DNA from: CAYFQV01 sp964654185 | GTDB taxonomy: Bacteria; Spirochaetota; Spirochaetia; DSM-27196; PWMO01 | Assembly (NCBI GenBank): GCA_964654185.1 | Contig: CAZZIE010000002.1 | Span: 1 to 64,000, forward strand | DNA: 64,000 nucleotides | Direction: 5' to 3' | Part shown: piece by piece, positions 9,199-18,929 of the stretch | Numbering within the stretch: the first letter of the stretch is position 1 | Layout of the letters: every line of letters begins with the position of its first letter | Notes under the pieces: generated by a model | What the model was told of the DNA's origin: nothing | The model's database searches: none | The model's input: the letters and a program-made list of their open reading frames with translations, nothing else | Position numbers and translations under genes: made by a program

Positions 9199-11160
9199 CT
9201 AGGCGTCCAGAAGCGTACGGACTCGCCGCAGGAAATCGCCGGGCTCAAAGGGCTTCTGGAGAAACTCAACGCTCAACCCATCCGGAGGCGAATCCGGTAG
9301 TTGCTCAGGATATCCCGACAGGAGCACAACCTTCAATCCCGGCTGCGAGCGATTCACCCGTTCTGCAAGGCGCAATCCGTCGATATGTGGCATGACCGCG
9401 TCCGTTACGAGCATGTCGATCGCCGTCTGAGCTTCTTCCACGACGAGGATCGCCTCGCCGGGATTGGAGACACCGACAACCTGGTACCCCGCACTGCGGA
9501 GTGCACGGCCCAACACGCTCAACACGTGGCTGTCCCGTTCCACCAGCAGGATGGTCTCGCTGCCCGCGTACTCTTCGTTCGTTTCCGGGCGAATACCGCC
9601 GTCAAGGGGTTCGCCGGAGCTGACGGGAAAGAACACTTTGAAGACGGAGCCGCTCTTCCCGTCGGACTGAACGTCCAGCGCACCGTTGGCCTGCTGCACG
9701 ATGCCATACACCGTCGAGAGGCCAAGCCCCGTTCCCGTATCGAGCTCCTTTGTGGTGAAGAAGGGCTCGAACATTCTGTCGATGATTTCCGGTGACATGC
9801 CGACCCCGGTGTCCGACACCTCCAGGCGAACGTAGGTTCCCCGATTCACCTCGCCGGCATGAAGCTTGCGCGGAGCGTCGATGTGCTCGGTGGCCGTGAC
9901 AATACCCAGCACGCCGCCCTCGGGCATGGCATCCCTGGCGTTCACCGTCAGGTTCAGCACGACCTGCTCGAGCTGGCCGCGATCCGCCCATACCGCCGCG
10001 GGTTCCGCTGTGAGGGATACACGCAGCTGAATGTCCTCCGACAGGAGGCGGCGAATCATCCCGTCCAGATTCCCCACGACCGCGTTGACGTCCAGCACCT
10101 CCGGCTCGGCGTACTGCCGACGGCTGAAGGTAAGGAGCTGCCGCGTCAGGGAGACCGAACGCTGTGCCACCGACTCGATCCCGGTAATGTCCTTGCGCAC
10201 CGCTTCCCGGTCGATCTCGTCATCGTGGTCCAGCATCTGATCCACCAGCTTGGTGTAGCCAAGGATCGCCGTGAGCAGGTTGTTGAAGTCGTGGGCAATG
10301 CCTCCTGAGAGCCGCCCGATCGCCTCCATCTTCTGCGCCTGGCGTAACTGCTCGCGGCTCTCCTCCAGAGCGGACTCCGAGGCGACACGCTGAGACACAT
10401 CGCGGAACACCCATACGGTACCCACCCGGATATCGCTGTCGTCGAGAAGCGGTGTCACCGTCTTCTCCACCGGGATTGCCCGCCCGTCCAGGGTCACGAG
10501 CTCGTCGCGCACCTGTGCAAGGGAGCCGCCGTTACGGGTGTGCTGCTCACGCTGCCGGAACCGCACCGTCGAGGCGAAGTCCCGGTCGACAATTGCGTTG
10601 GGGGGCGCCCCAACCACGGCCAGCGCAACGGGATTCGCGAAGGTGATCCGACCCTCCGTATCGGTGACAACGACACCTTCACCAATGCTGTTCAGCGTCG
10701 TCTCGAGAAGCTTCTCCCGGTCGGCAATGGCGCGTTCCATTCGGTGACGGGCCAGTGCGACGGCCACGGTGGTTCGGAGCTCCCGCTCCTCGAAGGGCTT
10801 GATGATGTACGCAAACGGATGCGACCCGATCGCCCGCTCAATGGTTGCCTCATCGGCGTGCGCAGTGAGCATGACCACGGGTGTCGCGAAGCGTCGGCGA
10901 ATCTCCTGGGCCGTCTCCAACCCGTCGAGATTCCCCTGGAGCTTGATATCCATGATTATGAGGGAGGGGTGGAGATCCCCTGCGGCGACCAGTGCTTCCT
11001 CCCCGGTAGCAAGTGGCTCGGGGACACGATAGCCGTACCGCTCGAGGTGCATCTTGATATCGAGGGCGACAATGCTCTCGTCCTCGACCACGAGAATGCA
11101 GTCGGGCTCATTACCCGAGTACGCCGTATCGTTTCCGGTCCAGAATCCCTCGTTTACCAC
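9199..11160 (-). CDS. Soluble hybrid histidine kinase, REC-PAS-HisKA-HATPase-REC
   Basis: 653 residues with no membrane segment. Domain order: receiver (about 20-135, phospho-Asp in LIIMDIKL), PAS (about 145-260), dimerisation domain with the phospho-His in GGIAHDFNNLL, ATPase with the N box (VLNLTVNARDAM), G1 (DTGVGM) and G2 (GTGLGLS), and a C-terminal receiver (LVTDAVMPHIDG). It opens with a GTG preceded by GGAGG at nine nt. Starting with a receiver means it accepts phosphate from another kinase as well as autophosphorylating. It lies after a single-domain response regulator and near a second kinase of the same plan, so cross-talk is plausible. Its signal is unknown. Confidence 0.9.
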   Translation of the reverse strand: MVNEGFWTGNDTAYSGNEPDCILVVEDESIVALDIKMHLERYGYRVPEPLATGEEALVAAGDLHPSLIIMDIKLQGNLDGLETAQEIRRRFATPVVMLTAHADEATIERAIGSHPFAYIIKPFEERELRTTVAVALARHRMERAIADREKLLETTLNSIGEGVVVTDTEGRITFANPVALAVVGAPPNAIVDRDFASTVRFRQREQHTRNGGSLAQVRDELVTLDGRAIPVEKTVTPLLDDSDIRVGTVWVFRDVSQRVASESALEESREQLRQAQKMEAIGRLSGGIAHDFNNLLTAILGYTKLVDQMLDHDDEIDREAVRKDITGIESVAQRSVSLTRQLLTFSRRQYAEPEVLDVNAVVGNLDGMIRRLLSEDIQLRVSLTAEPAAVWADRGQLEQVVLNLTVNARDAMPEGGVLGIVTATEHIDAPRKLHAGEVNRGTYVRLEVSDTGVGMSPEIIDRMFEPFFTTKELDTGTGLGLSTVYGIVQQANGALDVQSDGKSGSVFKVFFPVSSGEPLDGGIRPETNEEYAGSETILLVERDSHVLSVLGRALRSAGYQVVGVSNPGEAILVVEEAQTAIDMLVTDAVMPHIDGLRLAERVNRSQPGLKVVLLSGYPEQLPDSPPDGLSVEFLQKPFEPGDFLRRVRTLLDA

Positions 11161-11204
11161 AGACCGGCGCCTCCGTCCGCCATTTATCTACGCTCCCCAC
11201 GGCG

Positions 11205-11236
11205 TCCGGCCGCCTGCAGCGCAGGAGTCGGCCGGA
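11205..11236 (-). terminator. GC-rich hairpin between response regulator and hybrid kinase
   Basis: TCCGGCCG (11205-11212) pairs with CGGCCGGA (11229-11236), and inside it CCTGC (11213-11217) pairs with GCAGG (11221-11225) with a 3-nt bulge. The fold is strong, but no T-run follows on either strand, so it may be a Rho-type or pausing structure rather than a true intrinsic terminator. Confidence 0.4.
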
Positions 11237-11264
11237 TCGCGTCTTCAGGATCGTCTGCTCAGGA

Positions 11265-11684
11265 TCACCCGTGGCGTTCCTGCTCGGCCGGGGTGAACCC
11301 GAGCTTCTCCATCTCGGCGCGGAGAGACTCCCGGTCAATCGGTTTCACGAGATAGCTCGTCGCGCCGCCCCGGTAGTAGGCCTCCACCACGTTCTTCGGA
11401 TCCTCGAGTGCGGTCGTCATGACCACCCGCACCTGGTCGCGCTCATCCACACCAATGGATGACTCCATCTCCCGGATCCGGCGAAGCGCCTCCTGCCCGT
11501 CCACGTTCGGCATCATGATGTCTATGAACAAGGCGTGGTATGGATCGTTTTCCTCCCATGCCAGGCGAAACGCTTCGACTGCTTCTTCACCGTCCACCAC
11601 GACGTCAACGGCACCGTACGGCTTGAGAAGCGCCTGAAGAAGCCGCCGGCTCCCGAAATCATCTTCAACAACCAAGAATCGCAT
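11265..11684 (-). CDS. Single-domain CheY-like response regulator
   Basis: 139 residues holding only a receiver domain: acidic pair in VVEDD, phospho-Asp in LFIDIMMPNVDG, switch Thr in VMTTAL, and the conserved Lys in LVKPI. There is no output domain. It resembles the CheY-like proteins that carry phosphate between kinases or to a motor. The start ATG has GGAG five nt upstream. Flanked by two hybrid kinases and close to cheBRA, it may connect them. It could be the chemotaxis CheY, but sequence alone does not decide this. Confidence 0.88.
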   Translation of the reverse strand: MRFLVVEDDFGSRRLLQALLKPYGAVDVVVDGEEAVEAFRLAWEENDPYHALFIDIMMPNVDGQEALRRIREMESSIGVDERDQVRVVMTTALEDPKNVVEAYYRGGATSYLVKPIDRESLRAEMEKLGFTPAEQERHG

Positions 11685-11788
11685 ACATACTCCAGATGTT
11701 CGTCTCTATCGCGACGGCGTCACGGCGCATTGTAGTAGGAACCGCGACGACTTGTGTACCGCGAAACGACGGATCGCTTCCCTCAGGC

Positions 11789-14755
11789 TCAAGGATTGCC
11801 CTGAAGGAGCTCCTCGATACTGTCTATGAGCTGGTGAACCCGCTCTTCGTCCCGGCGTCGCGCGGCCAGCACCAGGCGGAAGGCGAGTTCCCCTGTGGTG
11901 GAATCGCCGCGCTGTTTCGCCGCGGCGCGGCCCTCCTGGGCAATGGCCGACACCTTTTCCAGATGCTGCCTGTCCGCAACCGCTGCGCGGAGCCGCCGCA
12001 CGAGCGCGGCTACGGCGTCCGTGCCGGGAGGCTCCGCGCCCCCTTCGCCTTCGGCGGCGGCCTCACCGACCGGGCTCCGGTGCGACGGGGCGGCTCCTTC
12101 CGCAGGGGTGCCCGCGCCGAAGGACGCCGCCTGAAAGGACTCCCCCCTGTAGGCCGCATCAATGGCGCGGTTCAGCGAGTCCGGGGCGAAGGGCTTGGAG
12201 ATAAATCCGCTCATTCCCGCTTCCCTGGCGCGGCTGCGCTCGTCCTCGGTAGCGTACGCGGTAATCGCCACGATACCGATGTTTCGAACCGCATCTCCCG
12301 CCTCTCCATCCCGGATGGCTCGAGTCACTTCGGTCCCGTGCATGTCCGGCAGCGCAAGATCCAGGAGCACCAGATCGATGTCCTCTTCCCGCAGAATACG
12401 GAGCGCCTCCTCACCGGTTTCCGAGACCACCACATCGTGTCCGTACTTCGCAACCATCCGACCGTTCACGAGCCGGTTTATCCGGTCGTCCTCGACAAGG
12501 AGGATCCTGAGAGCGCGTCCGGTCCCGGGAGAAGCACCGGCCCCTGAGGCACCCCCCGCCGGGCCACCGGCCCCTGAAGCGCCACCAGCCGGGCCACCGC
12601 CCGCTGAGGCGCCGACTTCTCCGCCGGCCGGTCCGGCCGCCACGGTGTCATCGGGACTACCGCCGGCCTCAGGCCCACCGGTACCCCCGGGCGCGCCGGC
12701 ACCGCCGGCGGCACGGTCCGCCGCCTCGTCGCGCCGACCCGCGCCGCCCCGCGGCTCCAGAAGCTCGAGCAGACGGTGAGGCGTAAGCGGCTCGTTGATG
12801 TACCGCAGCGAGTCGTCGGGCAGCTCCCACCTCGAGCTGCGGCGAACCGTCACGTAATCCAGTACGGCAACAAAGGCGGGCGATTCGTCGTTCCGCGGGG
12901 CGCCCGCTTCGGCGCCGCCTGCACCGGTTGCCCGCGCGTCGCCACCTGCACCGGCTGGCCGCGCAACGTCGCCGTCCGTGCCCGTTGCCCGCGCGTCGTC
13001 GCCACCTGCACCGTCGCGGGAGATCACGCGGGCGGCGGCGTCCCGGGCGTCCGGGCAGGCGGCGCGAATCAACACGCCGGCGCCGGGGAACTCCCGGACC
13101 CACGCATCCAGCTCCTCTACCTCCGCCGTCACCCGCGACTCCACACCCCAGGCGTGAGCGATGCTCGAAAGGGTCCGCCCCTGGGCATCGACATCACTGA
13201 AAAGAAGGAGTTGCGACGGCAGCGCGTCTCGATTGGTGGGGACCTGCAGCCCGAAGCCGGTCGGCTCCGCCCCGTCGAAGGGAAGCCACACGGTGAAGGT
13301 TGTCCCGGCTCCCTCCTCCGTATGCATCTCCAGGTGGCCTCCGAGGAGGTCAACCAGGCGCGCCGTTATGGCGAGACCGATGCCGGTGCCGCCGTGATCG
13401 CGGGTGTTCGAGGTATCGAGCTGGGTGAAGGGGTCGAATATCTCCTTGCGCTTCTCCACCGGAATGCCCGGACCGGTGTCGCGAACCTCGATCTGGTACC
13501 AGACTGCGGGAGACTCATGCACGGAGGCGCGGGTACCGGGTGCCGCAGCGTGGCGGACGGTAACCACGACCTCGCCGGCGGAGGTGAACTTGATCGCGTT
13601 GCCGAGTAGATTGAGAAGGATCTGTCGGATCTTGCCCTCATCACCGCGGACGCACCCCGAGGCGGTCTCCTCGAGAGCTACGTGGACGTCGATCCCCTTC
13701 TTGTGCGCCTGGACGACCATGTTGTCCACGACGCTGCAGGTGGCGTCGAGCACGTTGAAGGGCTCCACGTACACGTCCATGCGGCCGGCATCTATCTTGG
13801 AGAAGTCGAGGATGCTGCTGATCAGAAAGAGGAGCGAGTCCGCCGAGCTCTTGAGGATACCGAGGTACTCCGCCTGCTCGTGCGTTGTCGCCATGCCGGC
13901 GGCCAGGTCCGCCATGCCGATGATGCTGTTCAGGGGTGTGCGCAACTCGTGGCTCATGTTGGCCAGGAACTCGCTCTTTGCCCGCGCCGCCTGCTCGGCG
14001 GCCTCCTTGGCCGACTGAAGCTTCCGTTCGTAGCTGAGGATATCCGAAATATCCCTCAGAACCACCGCGCGCCCGATGATCTCTCCGTAGCGGTCGTGAA
14101 TGGTCTCTTCCCGCCGCTCTACGTTCACGCGGTGTCCGTCCCGGCACTCCAGCAAGCCCGCATTAGGGAACGATGCCAACTCGTTCTGTTCCTGACTCGG
14201 CGTGAAACTGCAGAGATCGCTCAGGGGCACCCCGACGGCTTCTCCGGCCGTACATCGCAACAACCGCTCCGCGGCGGGATTCACGGAGTGAATGGTTCCG
14301 GCAGGATCCGTTGTGACGACCGCCTCGTGGAGACTGGACAGGGTGGCCTGAAGCCATTCACGGCTCTCTCTGATCTGCCGATCCATGGCGCTCTTGTAGA
14401 GGGCCATTTCGACGGCAATGCTCAGCTCCCGCTCTTCGAAGGGCTTGAGGACGTAGCCGAAGGGCTCGGTGATCTTTGCCCGCTCCAGGCTCGGCCGATC
14501 GGAATAGGCGGTCAGGAAGACGACCGGTATGGACAGAGCCCCCCGGATCGCCGACGCCGCGGTGATACCGTCCATGTCGCCCTTGAGCTTGATGTCCATC
14601 AGGATGAGGTCGGGACGCTCCTCCTGCGCCGTCTCGATAGCATCCTCGCCGCGCACCTCGTTCCCCACCACGGAGTAGCCGAGCTTCTCCAGGCGGCGTT
14701 GGATGTCCATGGCGACAATGACTTCGTCTTCAACGACCAGAATGCGCGCGGCCAT
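11789..14755 (-). CDS. Soluble hybrid histidine kinase, REC-PAS-HisKA-HATPase-REC with C-terminal extension
   Basis: 988 residues. The start is the ATG at 14755, two nt beyond the cheB stop (TAG-C-ATG), because MAARILVVEDEVIVAMDIQ is a canonical receiver beginning; an open frame upstream lies inside cheB. Order: receiver (about 4-118), PAS (about 140-250), phospho-His in ANMSHELRTPLNSI, ATPase (N, G1, G2 boxes intact), a Gly/Ala-rich linker with DNA-level repeats near 12550-13000, receiver with LLDLALPDMHGTEV, and about 120 C-terminal residues that may be a degenerate phosphotransfer region. The tight coupling to cheB suggests a role in the same chemosensory pathway. It has no membrane segment, so it is a cytosolic sensor. 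Confidence 0.9.
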   Translation of the reverse strand: MAARILVVEDEVIVAMDIQRRLEKLGYSVVGNEVRGEDAIETAQEERPDLILMDIKLKGDMDGITAASAIRGALSIPVVFLTAYSDRPSLERAKITEPFGYVLKPFEERELSIAVEMALYKSAMDRQIRESREWLQATLSSLHEAVVTTDPAGTIHSVNPAAERLLRCTAGEAVGVPLSDLCSFTPSQEQNELASFPNAGLLECRDGHRVNVERREETIHDRYGEIIGRAVVLRDISDILSYERKLQSAKEAAEQAARAKSEFLANMSHELRTPLNSIIGMADLAAGMATTHEQAEYLGILKSSADSLLFLISSILDFSKIDAGRMDVYVEPFNVLDATCSVVDNMVVQAHKKGIDVHVALEETASGCVRGDEGKIRQILLNLLGNAIKFTSAGEVVVTVRHAAAPGTRASVHESPAVWYQIEVRDTGPGIPVEKRKEIFDPFTQLDTSNTRDHGGTGIGLAITARLVDLLGGHLEMHTEEGAGTTFTVWLPFDGAEPTGFGLQVPTNRDALPSQLLLFSDVDAQGRTLSSIAHAWGVESRVTAEVEELDAWVREFPGAGVLIRAACPDARDAAARVISRDGAGGDDARATGTDGDVARPAGAGGDARATGAGGAEAGAPRNDESPAFVAVLDYVTVRRSSRWELPDDSLRYINEPLTPHRLLELLEPRGGAGRRDEAADRAAGGAGAPGGTGGPEAGGSPDDTVAAGPAGGEVGASAGGGPAGGASGAGGPAGGASGAGASPGTGRALRILLVEDDRINRLVNGRMVAKYGHDVVVSETGEEALRILREEDIDLVLLDLALPDMHGTEVTRAIRDGEAGDAVRNIGIVAITAYATEDERSRAREAGMSGFISKPFAPDSLNRAIDAAYRGESFQAASFGAGTPAEGAAPSHRSPVGEAAAEGEGGAEPPGTDAVAALVRRLRAAVADRQHLEKVSAIAQEGRAAAKQRGDSTTGELAFRLVLAARRRDEERVHQLIDSIEELLQGNP

Positions 14756-14756
14756 G

Positions 14757-15851
14757 CTATCTCTTGCGTTCCTCCACGGCGACGCGCAGTACGTGGCCGG
14801 CAATGTCCCCGAGCGGCGACACCTTGTCGACGGCGTTTCGCTTGATTGCCTCGTTGGGCATGCCGAAGACAACACTTGTCTTCTCGTCCTGGGCAATGGT
14901 GTAGGCGCCGGCCTGATGCAGCTCCTCCATGCCCCGGGCACCGTCGTCGCCCATCCCGGTCATGATGACCCCCACGGCGTTCTTTCCTGCGTACCGCGCG
15001 GCAGAGCGGAAGAGGACGTCCACACTGGGACGGTGTCGGCTCACCAACGGCCCGTCCTTCACCTCCACGTAGTACCGGGCGCCGCTGCGCTTGAGCAGGG
15101 TGTGGCGGTTCCCCGGCGCAATCAGCGCGCGGCCGCGAATGACCGAGTCGTTGTTGGCGGCCTCCTTCACGGATACCTTGCAGAGCGTATCCAGACGCGT
15201 GGCGAAGGCTGCGGTGAACTTCTCCGGCATGTGCTGCACGATCACGACCGGTGGGGCGTCCAACGGCAACTGCACCAGGAACTCCCGGAGAGCCTCGGTA
15301 CCGCCGGTTGAAGCGCCCACCACGACGATCCGCTCCGTGGTTTCGATGACGGATTCGCGCCCCTTGCCGACGCTGAGCATGACATCCGCGGTGTGCTTCG
15401 GCTCGACATCCGTCCGGGGCGGTTGCTGTGGGCGCGCCTTGCGAAGCTTCGATGCGTGTGCCGCCTTGACCACGTCGATCAGCCGGGTCTTCGACTCTTC
15501 CAGGAAGGTCTTGGTCCCCATCTTCGGCTTCTCGACGATCTCGACGGCGCCGTACTCCAGGGCGCGCAGAGCGTTCGTAGACCCTGCCCCCGCCTGAGAC
15601 GAGCAGATCACGACCGGGAGCGGATGCTGCGACATGAGCCGCTGCAGGAAGCTGAGTCCGTCCATTCGCGGCATTTCGATATCGAGGGTTATGACATCCG
15701 GCACGACCTTCTCGAGCTTCTTCACGGCAATCAACGGGTCCGAGGCGGTCGCCACCACCTCGATCCGGGGATCCTCGTTCAGAATTGATGTCAGTGTCTC
15801 TCGGACGACTGCGGAGTCGTCCACGACCATAACCCGTATCTTCTCACTCAT
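14757..15851 (-). CDS. cheB: Chemotaxis protein-glutamate methylesterase/deamidase CheB
   Basis: 364 residues. N-terminal receiver with phospho-Asp57 (TLDIEMPRMDG), a linker, and the methylesterase domain with the triad Ser181 (GASTGG), His207 (QHMPEKF) and Asp303 (GMGDDG). It removes methyl groups from chemoreceptors, opposing CheR, when phosphorylated by CheA. It lies 33 nt after cheR and is followed within two nt by a hybrid kinase. All catalytic residues are present and the length is normal. Confidence 0.98.
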   Translation of the reverse strand: MSEKIRVMVVDDSAVVRETLTSILNEDPRIEVVATASDPLIAVKKLEKVVPDVITLDIEMPRMDGLSFLQRLMSQHPLPVVICSSQAGAGSTNALRALEYGAVEIVEKPKMGTKTFLEESKTRLIDVVKAAHASKLRKARPQQPPRTDVEPKHTADVMLSVGKGRESVIETTERIVVVGASTGGTEALREFLVQLPLDAPPVVIVQHMPEKFTAAFATRLDTLCKVSVKEAANNDSVIRGRALIAPGNRHTLLKRSGARYYVEVKDGPLVSRHRPSVDVLFRSAARYAGKNAVGVIMTGMGDDGARGMEELHQAGAYTIAQDEKTSVVFGMPNEAIKRNAVDKVSPLGDIAGHVLRVAVEERKR

Positions 15852-15884
15852 TCCGGTGCTGCTCCTCGTGTTGCCGGCGCCGCT

Positions 15885-16763
15885 TTACGTCGACGCCTTC
15901 CGGTAGATCGTCGGCGCCACCCCCTGGAGGGGCAGGTCCATGCCGGTCAGGGTCTCCGAATGCCCGAGAAAGAGATATCCTCCCGGGGCTAGATAGTCGT
16001 ACAGGTGCCGGAGAAGCCGGTACTGAGTCGGGCGCTCGAAGTAGATGATGACGTTCCGGCAGAAGATGATCTCGAAACGCTCACGAATGCCGTACTCCTG
16101 ATGCATGAGGTTCAGGCGATGAAAGGTGACCGCCTGGCGAAGCTCGGGCTTCACCCGGACGAGCCCCGCGGCGCGGTCCTTGCTGCGCAGGAGGTAGCGC
16201 TTCCGGTACTCCTGGGGCACCGGACTGATGCGCTCCTCCGGGTACACTCCGCGGCGACCACGATCGAGAGCGTTCGACGAGATATCCGTCGCAAGAATGT
16301 TGAAGGAGAAGTCGGGGTTCTCCGCGGCGAACTCCGAGAAAACCATGGCCATGGTGTAGGGCTCTTCGCCGCTCGAGCACGCCGTCGACCACGCCCGCAA
16401 CGGAGAACGGCGACCCCACCCTTCCTGGTAGTGCGTCGGCAGGAGCCGCTGCAGAAGGACGTCGAAGTGGTCGGATTCGCGGAAGAAGTCCGTCTTGTTC
16501 GTGGTGACCGCGTCGATCATGTGGATGAGCTCGGCGTCCTGCTGATCCTCATGAAAGACGAAATCCAGGTACTCTTCGAAGCTGTTGAGCCGGAGAGCCC
16601 GGACCCGCTTCTGGAGGCGTGATTCGAGCATGATCTTCTTGGCGGGAGGCATCCGAATGCCCAGCTCGCTTTCGATGAAACGACTCAGACGCGTGAACTG
16701 CTCATCCGTAAGCGCGGCGGTTCGATATCCCCAGGTCGCGCTTCTTCCCGTCCCTTCGGCCAT
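15885..16763 (-). CDS. cheR: Chemotaxis protein methyltransferase CheR
   Basis: 292 residues. The N-terminal helical domain (about 15-85) is followed by the SAM-binding domain with the motifs WSTACSSGEEPYTMAM and FCRNVIIYF. It methylates glutamates of chemoreceptors using S-adenosylmethionine. It follows cheA after six nt and precedes cheB, so adaptation enzymes and kinase are made together. No TPR extension is present. Confidence 0.97.
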   Translation of the reverse strand: MAEGTGRSATWGYRTAALTDEQFTRLSRFIESELGIRMPPAKKIMLESRLQKRVRALRLNSFEEYLDFVFHEDQQDAELIHMIDAVTTNKTDFFRESDHFDVLLQRLLPTHYQEGWGRRSPLRAWSTACSSGEEPYTMAMVFSEFAAENPDFSFNILATDISSNALDRGRRGVYPEERISPVPQEYRKRYLLRSKDRAAGLVRVKPELRQAVTFHRLNLMHQEYGIRERFEIIFCRNVIIYFERPTQYRLLRHLYDYLAPGGYLFLGHSETLTGMDLPLQGVAPTIYRKAST

Positions 16764-16769
16764 CTGCCA

Positions 16770-18929
16770 CTACCCCACTGTGTTGTGTTGACTGCGAGCG
16801 ACGATCTCACTCAGTCGCCGGATATCGAGAATGAACGCCACCGATCCGTCACCGAGGATGGTGGCGCCGGAAATACCTTCAATGTCCCGGTAGAGCTTCC
16901 CCAGGTTCTTGATGACCGTCTGGAAGTCTCCCACTATCTCGTCTACCACGAAGCCCACCTTTCCGGCGGGACTGTTCACGACGACGACCTGCTCAATGGT
17001 CTTTTCGGATTCGGCAAAGTCGAAGATGCTGCGCAACCTCACGTACGGCAAGACCTCTCCGCGATTGTTGATGATGTCCTGGCCGTTGCAGCGTTGCTCC
17101 TCCGCACCGAGCTCAATACACTCCTCCACGGCACCGAGGGGAAAGACATAGCTCTCATCGGCGACCTCCACCAACAGACCGTCGATGATCGCGAGGGTCA
17201 GCGGAATCGTCAGTACGATGGCGCTTCCGGCACCTCGCTCGCTTTCCACCGAGACGGAGCCGCCGAAGCCCTCGATCTCGCGCTTCACCACGTCCATACC
17301 GACGCCCCGGCCGGAGACGGACGTCACCGAATCAACGGTGGAGAACCCGGGCTGGAAGACCAGCTGATACGCCTCCTCCTCGCTGATCTCGGTACCGGCA
17401 TCCACCACTCCCCGGGCTCGCGCGTGGTCAATGATGCCCCTGGGGTCGAAACCCTTCCCGTCGTCGGCAATGCGGATCACCACCGAAGCTCCCACATGCT
17501 CCGCCGAGAGAGTCAGTGTCCCCTTCCGTGGCTTTCCGGCGCGCTCCCGCTCGTCCGGACTCTCCACCCCGTGGTCAATGGCGTTGCGGATAATGTGAAC
17601 CAGCGGCTCATTGAGCCGATCGATCACGGTCTTGTCCAGCTCCGTCTCGCCACCGGAGGTCACCATCTCGACCTCCTTGCCGAGCTCCTGACCGAGGTCG
17701 CGGACGACCCGTCGGAACCTGGAGAAGGTCGTCCCGATCGGCACCATGCGGATGCTCATGGTGCTGTCCCGAAGCTCGTTTGTCAGCCGCTCCACGCCCT
17801 CGGCGACCGACGTCAGGTCGGCCCGTTTGAGCTCCGTCGCGGTTTGAGAGAGTCGCGCCTGAAGCGTGACAAGCTCTCCGACCAGATCAACCAGATTGTC
17901 GAGCTTCTCGGCATTGACCCGGATGCTCGACGACGCCAGATCCTCATGCGCCCGTTCCCGCGCCCGGGACACGTGTTGCTGCTCCTTGAGGGCCCCTTCC
18001 ACGGCGTGGGGATCGACCCCTTTCTCAACCAGCAACTCCCCGAGCCTGCGCTGTCCCCGGGCTACCTGCTCAATGACAATTTCATCCGCGGCGCCGCGGC
18101 TGCGGAGAATCTCTCCGATCCGCGGGCTCGGCGCATCTTCCTCATCCGCAAACTCATCTGCGACTGAGATGCGTACGTCCGCGGTGTCCTGGACAAAGAG
18201 AAAGATATCCTCCAGCGCGTTCCGGGGCTTCGTCGTCGTGACAAAGGCGTCCCATGAGATGAGGCAGCTTTCCGGGTCGACCTCGTCGAGAGGTGGGATC
18301 CCCTCGGTGTACGGCACGGCGCTGTAGTCACCAAGCTCCGAGAGCTCCTGCAGCAACAGAAGCGGTCGGCTGCCGCTCAGGTAGATTTCCGGCCTGGGAC
18401 GGAACTCAACGCGATAGGTCACGCGATGATCGAGCTCATCCGGTCCCGCCTCGCCGGCTTCGCCGCCCACCGCGCCGGCAGCCTCTTCGGCACCGATTCG
18501 GCCCAGATCCCCCGGCTCCTCCGTCGGGACGGTGATCCCCTGATCCGGGCGTGCGCCACCAAGATGGTGGACCTCCTCGAGAATCGCGGCGGAAGCATCC
18601 TGCAGGTCCTTCGGCGGCGGATCATCCTCTTCGAGGAGGAGCCGAATGTGGTCGCGCGCCTTGAGAATGAGGTCGATCAGCTCCTGTGATACCGCCAGGT
18701 TGCCCTCTCTCACCTCATCCAGGCGATTCTCGATGTCGTGAGCGAACTCCGAGATGTGCTGGAAACCGAACATGGCGGCGGAGCCCTTGATGGTGTGCAT
18801 GGACCGGAAGATTGAGGAAACCTGCTCCACGCTGTCCGGATTCTCTTCGAGCTCCAGCAGATCCCCTTCGAGCTCATTCAGCAGCTCGTAGGCCTCCTCC
18901 TTGAAGCTCTCGCGGAAACGATCACTCAT
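16770..18929 (-). CDS. cheA: Chemotaxis histidine kinase CheA
   Basis: 719 residues. The start is the ATG at 18929, eight nt after GGAGGA and overlapping the upstream STAS gene by eight nt. Phosphotransfer domain with His45 in SMHTIKGS, a variable region with a P2-like segment, a dimerisation domain, the ATPase domain (N box IIRNAIDHGVESPDER, then DDGKGF and GRGVGMDV), and a CheW-like regulatory domain at the end. Autophosphorylates and passes phosphate to CheY and CheB at receptor arrays. No cheW or receptor gene lies in the window. Confidence 0.97.
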   Translation of the reverse strand: MSDRFRESFKEEAYELLNELEGDLLELEENPDSVEQVSSIFRSMHTIKGSAAMFGFQHISEFAHDIENRLDEVREGNLAVSQELIDLILKARDHIRLLLEEDDPPPKDLQDASAAILEEVHHLGGARPDQGITVPTEEPGDLGRIGAEEAAGAVGGEAGEAGPDELDHRVTYRVEFRPRPEIYLSGSRPLLLLQELSELGDYSAVPYTEGIPPLDEVDPESCLISWDAFVTTTKPRNALEDIFLFVQDTADVRISVADEFADEEDAPSPRIGEILRSRGAADEIVIEQVARGQRRLGELLVEKGVDPHAVEGALKEQQHVSRARERAHEDLASSSIRVNAEKLDNLVDLVGELVTLQARLSQTATELKRADLTSVAEGVERLTNELRDSTMSIRMVPIGTTFSRFRRVVRDLGQELGKEVEMVTSGGETELDKTVIDRLNEPLVHIIRNAIDHGVESPDERERAGKPRKGTLTLSAEHVGASVVIRIADDGKGFDPRGIIDHARARGVVDAGTEISEEEAYQLVFQPGFSTVDSVTSVSGRGVGMDVVKREIEGFGGSVSVESERGAGSAIVLTIPLTLAIIDGLLVEVADESYVFPLGAVEECIELGAEEQRCNGQDIINNRGEVLPYVRLRSIFDFAESEKTIEQVVVVNSPAGKVGFVVDEIVGDFQTVIKNLGKLYRDIEGISGATILGDGSVAFILDIRRLSEIVARSQHNTVG

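Noticed and set aside
14756..14941. N-terminal extension of the large hybrid kinase into cheB
   Set aside because: The extra 62 residues are antistructured Arg/Ser/Pro sequence overlapping cheB; the receiver domain begins exactly at ATG 14755.
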